DNA from: Tateyamaria sp. Alg231-49
GTDB taxonomy: Bacteria > Pseudomonadota > Alphaproteobacteria > Rhodobacterales > Rhodobacteraceae
Reading direction: 5' to 3'
Length of the DNA: 64,000 bases
Assembly (NCBI RefSeq): GCF_900143535.1
Contig: NZ_FRFA01000010.1
Location: 1-64,000, forward strand
Positions 9,499-18,138 of the stretch are shown here, in pieces; position 1 is the stretch's first letter, and every line of letters starts with the position of its first letter. Made by a program: the position numbers and the translations under genes. The notes below the pieces were generated by a model, which did no database searches, was not told the DNA's origin, and was given only the letters and a program-made list of their open reading frames with translations.

Positions 9499-10098
9499 AT
9501 GCCTGCCCTCAAACCGACGTCCTTTTCAGCGCGCATTACGTGGCTTGGTCGCGTCACCGGCCAAGGGGACACGTTGCGCGCAACGCCGTTCGAGACTGTC
9601 GAGGCTACGCTAGACGGCTTTCCCGGAGAAACACATGGCGGGCCGACGCGTCCGGCGTGCACACGGGTCAAAACGCAGTACGCGCGCGGCACAGAGATCC
9701 GTAACGTCCGCCAGCTCACCATCCTGAGCGCAGAAGAAATGGCAGAAATCGCGGCCAAGATGGAGATGGAGACAATCGATCCGGCGTGGCTGGGTGCCTC
9801 GATGATCATTGAGGGCATCCCGGATTTTTCCCACGTCCCGCCGTCATCGCGGCTGATGGCACCCTCCGGTGCCGGCATCACCATCGATATGGAAAACCGC
9901 CCCTGTATCTTCCCCGGTCGCGAAATTGAAAAAGAGGCCGAGGGGTTCGGCAAACGCTTCAAACCCGCAGCGACTGGATTGCGCGGCGTAACCGCGTGGA
10001 TGGAGTACGGAGGGCAGCTTTCGGTGGGCGACACTTTGGTGCTGCATGTCCCCGATCAGCCCCTATGGGCCCATCAGGCGGACATTCAGGCTGGATAG
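9499..10098 (+). CDS. MOSC-domain protein
   Basis: 199 residues, preceded by a good Shine-Dalgarno (aaggag). The sequence resembles stand-alone MOSC domains (C-terminal domain of molybdenum cofactor sulfurases): the GETHGGPTRPACTRV region near residue 42, a central ILSAEEMAEIA stretch, and GLRGVTAWMEYGGQLSVGDTL near the end, like the RGV..WV...G.I..GD pattern of the family. Such proteins are thought to move sulfur or to bind Mo-cofactor-related ligands. The substrate here is unknown and no molybdoenzyme gene is nearby. Confidence 0.8.
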   Translation: MPALKPTSFSARITWLGRVTGQGDTLRATPFETVEATLDGFPGETHGGPTRPACTRVKTQYARGTEIRNVRQLTILSAEEMAEIAAKMEMETIDPAWLGASMIIEGIPDFSHVPPSSRLMAPSGAGITIDMENRPCIFPGREIEKEAEGFGKRFKPAATGLRGVTAWMEYGGQLSVGDTLVLHVPDQPLWAHQADIQAG

Positions 10099-10265
10099 AG
10101 CGGTGCACACCACGGTTGCGCCCTTCGCTGGGGCCGACTGTACGGGATGCACAACTCTCGCGCCGCGATTTCCATCGCAGCGATTTACCTGATCAGAATG
10201 CTTGCTTTTGCGCGCAGACCTCTGGCAGGTTCCGCGCTATTGAATGTGTCTAAGGATTTCGCGGC

Positions 10266-10979
10266 ATGCTCGATTACTACCAAATCGCCGGATATGGCGG
10301 TGTCGCCTTTTATTTGGGTTCCTACGGGCTGCTGCAATTGGGCTTGCTCAAGGGCTCCAGCTATACCTACGCAGCTCTAAACCTGATGGCCGCCGCCCTT
10401 GTGCTCGTTTCGCTGTTTCGCGATTGGAATATGTTTTCCGCTATCGTCCAGATCAGTTGGATTACGCTGTCCATCGCCGGGATCGCGCGCGTTTGGTTCC
10501 TGACGAACATGCTGCGTTTCAACGCCGAAGAACAAAAGCTCTTGACGAACCACTTTCCGACGTTGCGTCCGATCGAAGCAAAGAAACTGTTGGATACCGG
10601 TACCTGGCGGGACGGAGAAATTGGCGAACTGTTGACCCAGCAGGGTATGCCGGTCGACGCACTTACCTATCTGGTAAGCGGCGGAGTGGACGTGGATGTG
10701 GGTGGTCAAATCATCGCTCAGGTGGGACCGGGACAGTTTATCGGCGAAATGGCTTGCATGACCAGCGGCCCTGCCAGCGCGTCTGTCCGGCTCAACCAAC
10801 CCACCCGCTACTTCAGTGCCTCGTCCGATGCATTGCGCCGTCTGGTCAAGCGTAACCCAGACATCTCGCCCCACCTTGATCTGGCTTTTTCGGGCAATAT
10901 TCGCAGCAAACTGGTGGCGACAAATTCAGTTCTTGAAAAGACGATGAAGGCGCGCGAGTCGGTTCCTGCAGCGGACTGA
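10266..10979 (+). CDS. Membrane protein with C-terminal cyclic-nucleotide-binding-like domain
   Basis: 237 residues. The N-terminal half has three hydrophobic segments (about 8-30, 38-54 and 60-80), resembling the small CBU_0592-type membrane domain. The C-terminal half (about 95-200) looks like a cNMP-binding beta-roll: ALTYLVSGGVDVDVGGQIIAQVGPGQFIGEMACM holds the PG.F.GE phosphate-cassette region, though the Arg-Ala pair that binds cAMP is replaced by PASASVRL. No helix-turn-helix follows, so it is not a Crp-type regulator. Membrane-tethered sensing is an inference; the ligand is unknown. Confidence 0.75.
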   Translation: MLDYYQIAGYGGVAFYLGSYGLLQLGLLKGSSYTYAALNLMAAALVLVSLFRDWNMFSAIVQISWITLSIAGIARVWFLTNMLRFNAEEQKLLTNHFPTLRPIEAKKLLDTGTWRDGEIGELLTQQGMPVDALTYLVSGGVDVDVGGQIIAQVGPGQFIGEMACMTSGPASASVRLNQPTRYFSASSDALRRLVKRNPDISPHLDLAFSGNIRSKLVATNSVLEKTMKARESVPAAD

Positions 10980-11000
10980 TCGTTTCCGAAACGAAACGAT
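10979..11000. repeat. Perfect 8-bp inverted repeat upstream of fhs
   Basis: ATCGTTTC, a six-base loop (cgaaac) and GAAACGAT form a perfect palindromic hairpin. It begins at the last base of the stop codon of the preceding gene and lies about 120 bases before fhs. There is no T-run, so it is not a classic terminator. It may be an operator or a transcript-end structure. Confidence 0.5.
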
Positions 11001-11118
11001 GATGCGCATGCTGGCCGCTCTGTCGCGCTGAAATGTCGGAATCGCACGCATCAGGTATGGGCATGCGCTTGTATGCAGTTCACGACAGACCTGCTCATTT
11101 GACTTGCCGAGGATCATC

Positions 11119-12795
11119 ATGGCCTACAAATCTGACATCGAAATTGCGCGCGAAGCGCAAAAGAAACCGATCCAAGAGATCGGGGCCAAGATTGGCATCG
11201 AAAGCGCCGACCTGCTGCCCTACGGCCACGACAAGGCCAAGGTCAGCCAGTCCTTTATCAACTCAGTGCAGGACCGCGAAGACGGCAAGCTGATCCTCGT
11301 GACAGCCATCAACCCGACCCCGGCCGGCGAGGGTAAGACCACGACGACAGTGGGTCTGGGCGACGGTCTGAACCGCATCGGCAAGAAGGCGATGGTGTGT
11401 ATCCGCGAAGCCTCGCTGGGCCCAAACTTCGGGATGAAAGGCGGCGCCGCCGGTGGTGGTTACGCCCAGATCGTGCCGATGGAAGAGATGAACCTGCATT
11501 TCACAGGCGACTTTCATGCGATCACTTCGGCACACTCCCTGCTGAGCGCGATGATCGACAACCACATCTATTGGGGCAACGAGCTTGAGATAGATGTGCG
11601 CCGCGTCGTGTGGCGTCGCGTTGTGGACATGAACGACCGCGCGCTGCGTCAGATTACTGCGTCTCTCGGCGGTGTGGCAAACGGCTTCCCACGTGAAGCT
11701 GGATTTGACATAACGGTGGCGTCCGAAGTCATGGCGATCCTGTGTCTGGCCAAGGACCTTTCGGATCTGCAAAAACGTTTGGGTGACATGATCGTGGCCT
11801 ACCGCCGCGACCGCAGCCCGGTGTTCTGCCGCGACATTAAGGCGGACGGCGCGATGACTGTCTTGCTCAAGGACGCGATGCAGCCAAATATCGTGCAGAC
11901 GCTGGAAAACAATCCTGCCTTTGTTCACGGTGGCCCATTCGCAAACATCGCGCACGGCTGTAATTCCGTGATCGCGACTACGACAGCGCTGAAACTGACG
12001 GACTACGTCGTGACCGAAGCAGGATTTGGTGCTGACCTCGGCGCTGAGAAATTCATGAACATCAAGTGTCGCAAGGCCGGATTGTCCCCGTCAGTTGTCG
12101 TCTGCGTCGCCACTGTGCGCGCAATGAAGATGAATGGCGGCGTGGCCAAGGCGGATCTCGGCGCTGAAAACGTCGACGCGGTAAAGGCAGGTTGCCCGAA
12201 CCTTGGACGTCACATCGAAAACCTCAAATCCTTCGGTGTGCCGGTTGTCGTCGCCATCAACCACTTCGTCACAGACACAGACGCCGAAGTGCAGGCGGTT
12301 AAAAACTTCGTGGCTGAACAGGGGGCCGAAGCCATCCTGTCGCGCCATTGGGAATTAGGGTCCGAAGGGTCCGCAGACCTCGCGACCAAAGTGGCCGAAC
12401 TCGCCGATGCGGGCACAGCCAACTTTGCGCCGATTTATCCGGATGACATGTCTCTGGCCGATAAAATCCAGACCATCGCAAAGCGGATCTACCGCGCAGA
12501 CGAAGCCCTTATGGATCAAAAGATCCGCGATCAGCTGAAGCTGTGGGAACAGCAGGGTTATGGACACCTGCCTGTCTGTATGGCGAAAACGCAGTACTCG
12601 TTCTCGACCGACCCAACTTTGCGCGGTGCGCCCACAGGGTTCTCGGTTCCGGTGCGTGAAGTGCGTTTGTCCGCTGGGGCCGGGTTTATCGTTGCCGTGT
12701 GTGGAGAGATCATGACGATGCCGGGCCTGCCCCGTGTGCCGTCTGCCGAAAACATCCACCTCAACGACGCAGGCCAGATCGAAGGTCTGTTCTGA
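11119..12795 (+). CDS. fhs: Formate-tetrahydrofolate ligase
   Basis: 558 residues from ATG 11119 (Shine-Dalgarno gagga); an in-frame TTG at 11104 is less likely. Fhs joins formate to tetrahydrofolate with ATP, giving 10-formyl-THF. The ATP-binding P-loop [18 protein letters not shown] lies at about 64-81 and further family blocks are seen ([39 protein letters not shown]). Length is typical. folD lies two genes on, so the pair can interconvert formate and methylene-THF, which marine roseobacters use for oxidation of C1 groups. Confidence 0.98.
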   Translation: MAYKSDIEIAREAQKKPIQEIGAKIGIESADLLPYGHDKAKVSQSFINSVQDREDGKLILVTAINPTPAGEGKTTTTVGLGDGLNRIGKKAMVCIREASLGPNFGMKGGAAGGGYAQIVPMEEMNLHFTGDFHAITSAHSLLSAMIDNHIYWGNELEIDVRRVVWRRVVDMNDRALRQITASLGGVANGFPREAGFDITVASEVMAILCLAKDLSDLQKRLGDMIVAYRRDRSPVFCRDIKADGAMTVLLKDAMQPNIVQTLENNPAFVHGGPFANIAHGCNSVIATTTALKLTDYVVTEAGFGADLGAEKFMNIKCRKAGLSPSVVVCVATVRAMKMNGGVAKADLGAENVDAVKAGCPNLGRHIENLKSFGVPVVVAINHFVTDTDAEVQAVKNFVAEQGAEAILSRHWELGSEGSADLATKVAELADAGTANFAPIYPDDMSLADKIQTIAKRIYRADEALMDQKIRDQLKLWEQQGYGHLPVCMAKTQYSFSTDPTLRGAPTGFSVPVREVRLSAGAGFIVAVCGEIMTMPGLPRVPSAENIHLNDAGQIEGLF

Positions 12796-12799
12796 ACCA

Positions 12800-12898
12800 G
12801 GGCGGGCGCAACGCCCGCCTCACGGCCCTGTCACGATTTGGGGACAGGGCACCAAGTGAATTGACCCGGTGTCCTGCTCGCTTCAGCCTGAGCGGGAC
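12800..12898 (+). other. Three tandem hairpins between fhs and the next gene
   Basis: Three separate inverted repeats fill this gap: ggcgggc/gcccgcc (12801-12819, 5-base loop), gccctgtc/gacagggc (12825-12850, 10-base loop) and gtcctgctc/gagcgggac (12871-12898, one G-U pair). None has a T-run. They end just before the Shine-Dalgarno ggagg of the next gene. They could stabilise the fhs mRNA end, act as an attenuator, or be a repeat unit. Confidence 0.55.
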
Positions 12899-12917
12899 CT
12901 AACCGGAGGAAAGACAG

Positions 12918-13394
12918 ATGATGATCCGAACACTTGCTGCCATGGCACTGGCAATGGCTGCCACGATGGCAGGGGCCAATGAACGCTACGAGGGCTATTA
13001 CTATCCCGAGATTACGTCGTCTGAAGTGTTCACACGTGTCATTCGTGAGGGCCCACCATCCAGCAAGGATGTGCGCGTCGGCTTTATTACCAATCTGACG
13101 GCATCGCAGTTGGCGGCGCCCGAAAGCCCCCGATTTGTGTTCTTTGCCAAGGGTTCGGATTCCAAACATCTCAATGTGGTCGCTCTGGACGACGATGTGT
13201 TTTCGACCATCTACCGGGCCCGTGCAGTGTTGGCGCAAATGACGTCCAACATGCGCAACAACGAATTTTTCCGCCAACAGGATCTTGAGACTGTGGCGAC
13301 CTTTTATGACCTTTTGCAAATCATGGAATTCGAAACGCTGGTGATCAGCGATGGCGAAACATGGGCACATCAGGTCACCTTTGAACGAAACTAG
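12918..13394 (+). CDS. Small exported protein of unknown function between fhs and folD
   Basis: 158 residues with an excellent Shine-Dalgarno (ggaggaaag). A signal peptide (MMIRTLAAMALAMAATMAGA) predicts export to the periplasm. The mature part has no motif I recognise; it contains RVGFITNLTASQL, FVFFAKGSDSKHL and FYDLLQIMEFETLVISDG. My recollection is that relatives in rhodobacters sit in the same place and are sometimes labelled molybdopterin-guanine dinucleotide biosynthesis protein A. I see no MobA nucleotide-binding motif (LAGG..R), and an exported MobA would make no sense. Function unknown. Confidence 0.8.
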   Translation: MMIRTLAAMALAMAATMAGANERYEGYYYPEITSSEVFTRVIREGPPSSKDVRVGFITNLTASQLAAPESPRFVFFAKGSDSKHLNVVALDDDVFSTIYRARAVLAQMTSNMRNNEFFRQQDLETVATFYDLLQIMEFETLVISDGETWAHQVTFERN

Positions 13395-13406
13395 AAAGGG
13401 ATGCAG

Positions 13407-14309
13407 ATGGACGCGACGATCATTGACGGAAAGGCCTTTGCCGCCACGGTGCGCGCAAAAGTGGCCGAACATGTCACTGCACTAAAAAGCGCACATGGGA
13501 TCACACCCGGCCTTGCCGTAGTGCTGGTGGGTGAGGACCCAGCCAGTCAGGTCTATGTCCGCTCAAAAGGCAAGATGACCGTCGAAGTCGGCATGAACAG
13601 CATCGAACACAAGCTGGACGTCGACACGTCAGAGGCCGATTTGCTGGCCCTGATTGCTGATCTGAATGCTGATCCGTCCATTCACGGTATTCTGGTGCAA
13701 CTACCTTTGCCCAAGCACCTGAACGAAGATCTCGTCATCAACTCCATCGACCCTGCCAAGGATGTGGATGGGTTCCATATCTCTAATGTGGGGCTGCTCG
13801 GGACGGGCCAGAAGTCGATGGTGCCCTGTACGCCTTTGGGCTGTTTGATGATGTTGCGCGACCATCATGGCAGCCTGTCTGGGTTGAACGCAGTCGTCGT
13901 TGGCCGGTCCAACATCGTGGGTAAACCGATGGCGCAACTTCTTTTGGGCGACAGCTGTACTGTCACCATTGCCCATTCGCGGACTAAGGACATTCAAGAG
14001 GTGACGCGCGGCGCAGATATTGTGGTGGCCGCAGTTGGCCGGCCTGAAATGGTCACCGGGGAATGGATTAAACCGGGCGCGACTGTCATCGACGTCGGCA
14101 TCAACCGCATCGACGCACCTGAAAAGGGTGAGGGCAAGACCCGTTTGGTTGGCGATAGCCACTTTGAGAGTTGCTCTGCTGTGGCCGGTGCGATCACCCC
14201 CGTGCCGGGTGGCGTCGGCCCGATGACCATCGCCTGCCTGTTGGCCAACACCGTGACGGCGTGCTGTCGCGCCAATGGCTTGCCCGAGCCCGAAGGGCTG
14301 ACGGCCTAG
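13407..14309 (+). CDS. folD: Bifunctional methylene-THF dehydrogenase/cyclohydrolase FolD
   Basis: 300 residues. ATG 13407 is preferred over 13401 because the Shine-Dalgarno aaaggg (13395-13400) is six bases from 13407 but touches 13401. FolD oxidises 5,10-methylene-THF with NADP and hydrolyses the product to 10-formyl-THF. Visible family blocks are [14 protein letters not shown] with the catalytic Lys at about 55, [27 protein letters not shown], the Rossmann stretch [14 protein letters not shown] and the C-terminal [18 protein letters not shown]. Confidence 0.98.
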   Translation: MDATIIDGKAFAATVRAKVAEHVTALKSAHGITPGLAVVLVGEDPASQVYVRSKGKMTVEVGMNSIEHKLDVDTSEADLLALIADLNADPSIHGILVQLPLPKHLNEDLVINSIDPAKDVDGFHISNVGLLGTGQKSMVPCTPLGCLMMLRDHHGSLSGLNAVVVGRSNIVGKPMAQLLLGDSCTVTIAHSRTKDIQEVTRGADIVVAAVGRPEMVTGEWIKPGATVIDVGINRIDAPEKGEGKTRLVGDSHFESCSAVAGAITPVPGGVGPMTIACLLANTVTACCRANGLPEPEGLTA

Positions 14310-14317
14310 ACAAGTTA

Positions 14318-14725
14318 TCAGGCGCGGACAGGTACCATGGTGCCCTGTAGAACGGCGACTAGGGTTTCGACGCTATCGGTGACGGCGAACACCTCTGAAC
14401 TGACAACAATCAGACGGCGGCCGGGTTTGATGACCCGGCCTTTTGCGATCAGGCGCTCTCCGGTTGCCGGGGCGGTCAGGTTGATCTTGATTTCGGCCGT
14501 GACGACCTCTTGATCCTCGGGGATTGTGGTGAGGGCCGCATAGCCTGCCGCACTGTCCCCAAGACCAAAGGTCAGGGCCGCGTGGGCAAATCCCTGCTGT
14601 TGGCGACTGCCGGGCAGGATTGGCGCGGACAGGGTTACATGGCCCTGCGTGACGGCATCCAGAGTCGCCCCAAAGGTTTGCATCATGGATTGGCGGGCAA
14701 AGCTGGCGGCAATCCGATCATTCAT
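14318..14725 (-). CDS. PaaI-type hotdog thioesterase
   Basis: 135 residues with the PaaI-like hotdog pattern: QQQGFAHAALTFGLGDSAAGYAALT, where the usual HGG of the family appears as FAHA, then EVVTAEIKINLTAPATGERLIAKG and a C-terminal strand. Acyl-CoA thioester hydrolysis is inferred. Its ATG overlaps the pdeM stop by four bases (ATGA), so the two are translated together. Nothing in its sequence ties it to DNA repair. It converges with folD. Confidence 0.85.
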   Translation of the reverse strand: MNDRIAASFARQSMMQTFGATLDAVTQGHVTLSAPILPGSRQQQGFAHAALTFGLGDSAAGYAALTTIPEDQEVVTAEIKINLTAPATGERLIAKGRVIKPGRRLIVVSSEVFAVTDSVETLVAVLQGTMVPVRA

Positions 14726-15393
14726 ATCGCACCTCTTGGCATTGGTATTTGCACGGGGCGTGGTCCGGTCAGGATGGCCGTCGCATCACAGCGCATCAAG
14801 TTGGTTAAAGCATTGTCATGGCTGCGCAAACCGCCAGTGTAGGTGCCATATGCGGGCATTATGATGCGGTCCGCGTCAATCAGAAAAGCGGGCCTTGTGA
14901 TCGCCCGCCCACGGGTGGGCAGTGTCGCCTTGGGATGGTAATGGCCCGAGATTTCGCCGCGCGCGCCTGCTTGAGCGATATGGCGAAAGACGAGTGGCTC
15001 TTCGGTCAGTTCGCCCAAATGGGTGCCGCCAAATTCGATGGGTCCGGGATCGTGGTTGCCTTCGATCCAAACCCAGTGCCGACCTGCCTGAAGGCGGGTG
15101 ATCCACAGCCTGTCTTCCTCGGACAGGGCGCGGGCTGCGCTCAGATCATCAAAGCTGTCGCCAAGACAGATGACAGTGCGTGCCTGTGTGTGATCAAGGT
15201 CGGCGGCCAGCCGGGTCAGCGTATCGCGTGTCTCGTAAGGTGGCAGTTGCGCACCGCCACGACGCGCGATGCGCTCAGATTTGCCGAAGTGCAGGTCTGA
15301 AACGCAAAGCAAGGATTGCGCTGGCCAGAACAGCGCGCCGGACCCCAAGGCCTTGAGCGCGGTTCCCGCAAAGGCGACATCATGCATGTTCAT
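14722..15393 (-). CDS. pdeM: Ligase-associated DNA-damage-response phosphoesterase PdeM
   Basis: 223 residues of calcineurin-like metallophosphoesterase. Metal-binding motifs in order: CVSDLHFG (D.H), CLGDSFDDL (GD..D), IEGNHDPG (GNHD) and ISGHYHPK (GH.H). The size and motif context match the endonuclease/phosphoesterase of the ligase-associated DNA damage response set. The start is ATG 15393; a longer frame to 15525 would run into the helicase gene. A GTTC-N7-GTTC site covers the start codon. The helicase lies immediately upstream, but no ATP-dependent ligase or partner exonuclease is in the window. Confidence 0.88.
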   Translation of the reverse strand: MNMHDVAFAGTALKALGSGALFWPAQSLLCVSDLHFGKSERIARRGGAQLPPYETRDTLTRLAADLDHTQARTVICLGDSFDDLSAARALSEEDRLWITRLQAGRHWVWIEGNHDPGPIEFGGTHLGELTEEPLVFRHIAQAGARGEISGHYHPKATLPTRGRAITRPAFLIDADRIIMPAYGTYTGGLRSHDNALTNLMRCDATAILTGPRPVQIPMPRGAI

Positions 15394-15402
15394 ACTTTGT
15401 TC
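15388..15402 (-). promoter_or_regulatory. Candidate LexA (SOS) box over the pdeM start codon
   Basis: The plus strand reads GTTC, seven bases (atacttt), GTTC. GTTC-N7-GTTC is the LexA site described for Rhodobacter and other alphaproteobacteria. It spans the pdeM ATG (15391-15393), which would suit repression of a DNA-damage gene. Only eight bases are specified, so a chance match is possible, and in the pdeM reading direction the half-sites read GAAC. Confidence 0.4.
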
Positions 15403-15481
15403 ATAAACATGCGGCAGTGGCGCATCAAGATGCGACTTACGACTTGGAGCGTTCCGGAAAAGGGGTTGAGTCTCAGGCCAA

Positions 15482-17920
15482 TCAGAAGGGAGCGCGCCAC
15501 GCCCGTTTGGGTGGATCTGGCACAAGGCCTGCGCTGTTCATCAAGCGCTCTGCTTCTTCAGCCAGCAGTTTTTCCTCTGCCAGCCCCTTGATGGGCACTC
15601 GGCCAACCTCGAGGAACAGGGGCGCAGCCAGCGGCGTGACGCGGTCATGCTCGATCAGATCAATTCGATCCCCGATACGGGCGCACATTTCCTCGATCCG
15701 GCCAAAATCGACGAGACCCCGCAAGGCTTCTTGTCGCGTGATGTCCAGCATCAGGTGATCGGGGTCGTACTTTGCCAGCGTATCGTAAAGGATGTCTGAA
15801 CTGAACGTTGCCTGCCGTCCGGTCTTGCGCGCAGACGGAAGGTTACGCTCGATCAACCCGGCGATTGTGGCCGAGGCGCGAAAGGTGCGTTTCATGACCG
15901 CGTTGCCCGCCAGCCAGCGTTCCAGCCCGTCACGCAGGCCTTCGATTTCGAAAAGGGGTGCAGGGTCTGTGATCGGATCAAGCCCCCAAATCAACGTCGC
16001 GTAATCCGTGGCCAGAAAGCCGAGCGGATTGAGGCCTGTTTCCTCCATCCGTTTGGTCAGCAAAAGGCCCAGCGTTTGCATGGCGTTACGCCCAGCAAAG
16101 CCATAGACGGCCGTATGCGCGCGCCCATCATGCGGAAAACTCTCGATCAAAAGGCGGCCCGGTTCAGGCAGGCGCGAAACTTTGCGCTGAAGCGCAAGCC
16201 ATTCGGATGTGTGCGGGGGCAGGTCTGGCCATGCATCGCGTTGAAACATCTCGATGATGCGGTGGCTGAGTTGCGTTGAGGTGGCGAACTTTGTGCCCAT
16301 AAAGGTCGCGATCTTGGGTTTTTTGGCCGCATCGCGCGTCACTTGCACCGTCATTTCGCGCAAGGAGTCATAGCGCACAATCTGACCGCCAATCAGGAAG
16401 GTGTCGCCGGGTGTGAGGGTGGCGGCAAACCCTTCCTCTATCTCGCCCAAAGGCTTGCCGCCCCGTCCTTTGAACCGGACTTTGAGCGTGTCGGTGTCCT
16501 GAATGGTACCGATATTCATACGAATCCGTTGGCCAGCGCGCGGGTCGCGCAGTTGCCACAGACCATCGGCGCGCTGTTGCAGTCGCTTCCACTGATCATA
16601 GGCGCGCAGTGCGTAGCCTCCCGTGGCGCAGAAATCGAGGCAGGCGTCAAATTCTTCTTTGGTCAGAGTGCTATAGGCGCCGGTTGTCGCCACTTCACCA
16701 TAAAGAGCGTCGGCGTCAAAGGGGCCTGCCGCTGCAACAATCAGGATGTGCTGGCAGAGCACGTCACGTGGGCCGGGGCCGCGAGGGTCGCCGTCAAGTG
16801 CGCCTTCCTTGACCGCTTCGAGGGCGGCGACGCATTCGACCACCTCGAACCGGTTTGCAGGGACCAGTAGCGCCTTGGAGGGGGCATTGTAGCGGTGATT
16901 GGCGCGCCCGATCCGCTGCACCAGCCGTTTGACGTTTTTGGGGGCGCCGATCTGGATGATCAGATCCACGTCGCCCCAGTCAATGCCCAAATCAAGCGTG
17001 CCGGTGCACACAATGGCCTTAAGGTCGCCTGCGACCATGGCCTGTTCGACCTTTTCGCGCTGCCCACGATCAAGGCTGCCGTGGTGGATGCCGATGGGTA
17101 GCCCTTCGTCATTGGCGAGCCAGATGTTGTGAAAGTAAAGTTCGGCCTGTGCTCGTGTGTTGTGAAAAATTAGTGTAGTTTTATGAGCCTTTACCTGCTC
17201 CAACACAGCAGGGATGGCGTATTTTGCGCCGCCTCCAGCCCAAGGGGGGGCTTCCTCAGTCACAAGCATTTGGATGTCCGGAGCCGGGCCGGGGTCAGCA
17301 TTGATGATCTGACAAGGATCCGGGTGGCGCGCCAGCAAGTGGGCGATGGCGTCAGGGTTTTCTACTGTGGCCGACAGACCAACACGGCGCAGGTCGGGAC
17401 ACATCGCTTGCAGGCGCGACAGGGCGAGGAACATCTGATCACCCCGCTTGCTTTCCGCGAGGGCGTGGATTTCGTCGACGATCACGCGTTTGAGGCCAGC
17501 GAACATGCGTGGTGCGTCTTCGTAGCTGGTTAAAAGAGCAAGGCTTTCCGGAGTTGTCAGAAGGATGTGGGGTGGATCGGCGCGTTGCCGTTTCTTTTGG
17601 GTTTGGCTGGTATCGCCGGTACGGTCTTCGATGCGAATGGGCAGGTCCATCTCGGCCACGGGCGTGCGCAGGTTGCGTTTGATGTCTGCGGCCAAGGCCT
17701 TAAGCGGCGAGATGTAGAGCGTGTGCAAACCCTCGTGCGTGCCGTCGCTGAGTTCTGCCAGTGTCGGCAGGAAACCGGCCAGTGTTTTGCCCCCGCCCGT
17801 CGGGGCAATTAGCAGCAGGGCTGGGTCTTGCGCGCGCGACAGCATCTGTTGCTGGTGTGGGTGGATGGACCACCCTTTGGAGGCGAACCAGCTTGAGAAG
17901 ATGTCGGGCAATGTGGTCAT
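15482..17920 (-). CDS. Ligase-associated DNA-damage-response DEXH-box helicase (Lhr family)
   Basis: 812 residues. Superfamily 2 helicase motifs: Walker A LLIAPTGGGKTLAGF (about 36-50), motif Ia YISPLKALAADI, DEIH box VIVDEIHALAESKRGDQ (about 146), SAT motif VGLSATVENPDA, then FHNTRAQAE and a helicase-C region with QRIGRANHRYNAPSKALLV. The long C-terminal part matches Lhr-type helicases. This clade normally accompanies an ATP-dependent DNA ligase, an MBL exonuclease and PdeM; only PdeM is beside it here. The helicase stop is 88 bases upstream of pdeM in the same direction. Confidence 0.92.
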   Translation of the reverse strand: MTTLPDIFSSWFASKGWSIHPHQQQMLSRAQDPALLLIAPTGGGKTLAGFLPTLAELSDGTHEGLHTLYISPLKALAADIKRNLRTPVAEMDLPIRIEDRTGDTSQTQKKRQRADPPHILLTTPESLALLTSYEDAPRMFAGLKRVIVDEIHALAESKRGDQMFLALSRLQAMCPDLRRVGLSATVENPDAIAHLLARHPDPCQIINADPGPAPDIQMLVTEEAPPWAGGGAKYAIPAVLEQVKAHKTTLIFHNTRAQAELYFHNIWLANDEGLPIGIHHGSLDRGQREKVEQAMVAGDLKAIVCTGTLDLGIDWGDVDLIIQIGAPKNVKRLVQRIGRANHRYNAPSKALLVPANRFEVVECVAALEAVKEGALDGDPRGPGPRDVLCQHILIVAAAGPFDADALYGEVATTGAYSTLTKEEFDACLDFCATGGYALRAYDQWKRLQQRADGLWQLRDPRAGQRIRMNIGTIQDTDTLKVRFKGRGGKPLGEIEEGFAATLTPGDTFLIGGQIVRYDSLREMTVQVTRDAAKKPKIATFMGTKFATSTQLSHRIIEMFQRDAWPDLPPHTSEWLALQRKVSRLPEPGRLLIESFPHDGRAHTAVYGFAGRNAMQTLGLLLTKRMEETGLNPLGFLATDYATLIWGLDPITDPAPLFEIEGLRDGLERWLAGNAVMKRTFRASATIAGLIERNLPSARKTGRQATFSSDILYDTLAKYDPDHLMLDITRQEALRGLVDFGRIEEMCARIGDRIDLIEHDRVTPLAAPLFLEVGRVPIKGLAEEKLLAEEAERLMNSAGLVPDPPKRAWRAPF

Positions 17921-17945
17921 GTAGTGACATCTAGCAGGTGGTAGA

Positions 17946-17997
17946 TTGGGGGCCAGCCCCCCGTCGCCTTACGGCGCCGTCCCCCGGGATTTTTTTA
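17946..17997. repeat. GC-rich palindromic intergenic element ending in a T-run
   Basis: Between two minus-strand genes lies a block with a G5/C5 palindrome (17948-17961), a second hairpin CGCC-ttac-GGCG (17965-17976), then gtcccccggga and seven Ts. The T-run faces the plus strand, against the flanking genes. It resembles GC-rich repeats common between genes in rhodobacter genomes (from memory), so I call it a REP-like element that could stop antisense transcription. Confidence 0.5.
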
Positions 17998-18138
17998 AAT
18001 CAGAGAATTTGGACAAGGATGAGCGGTTTACCCTTTGTTCACAGGAGGGTTTGTTGAAAGTGGGCGATGCATAGTGCGTGCAAAACTTGCGCACCGAAAA
18101 CTGACATATTGCTGGGGTAGAAGCCGTGCGCGTTTTAT

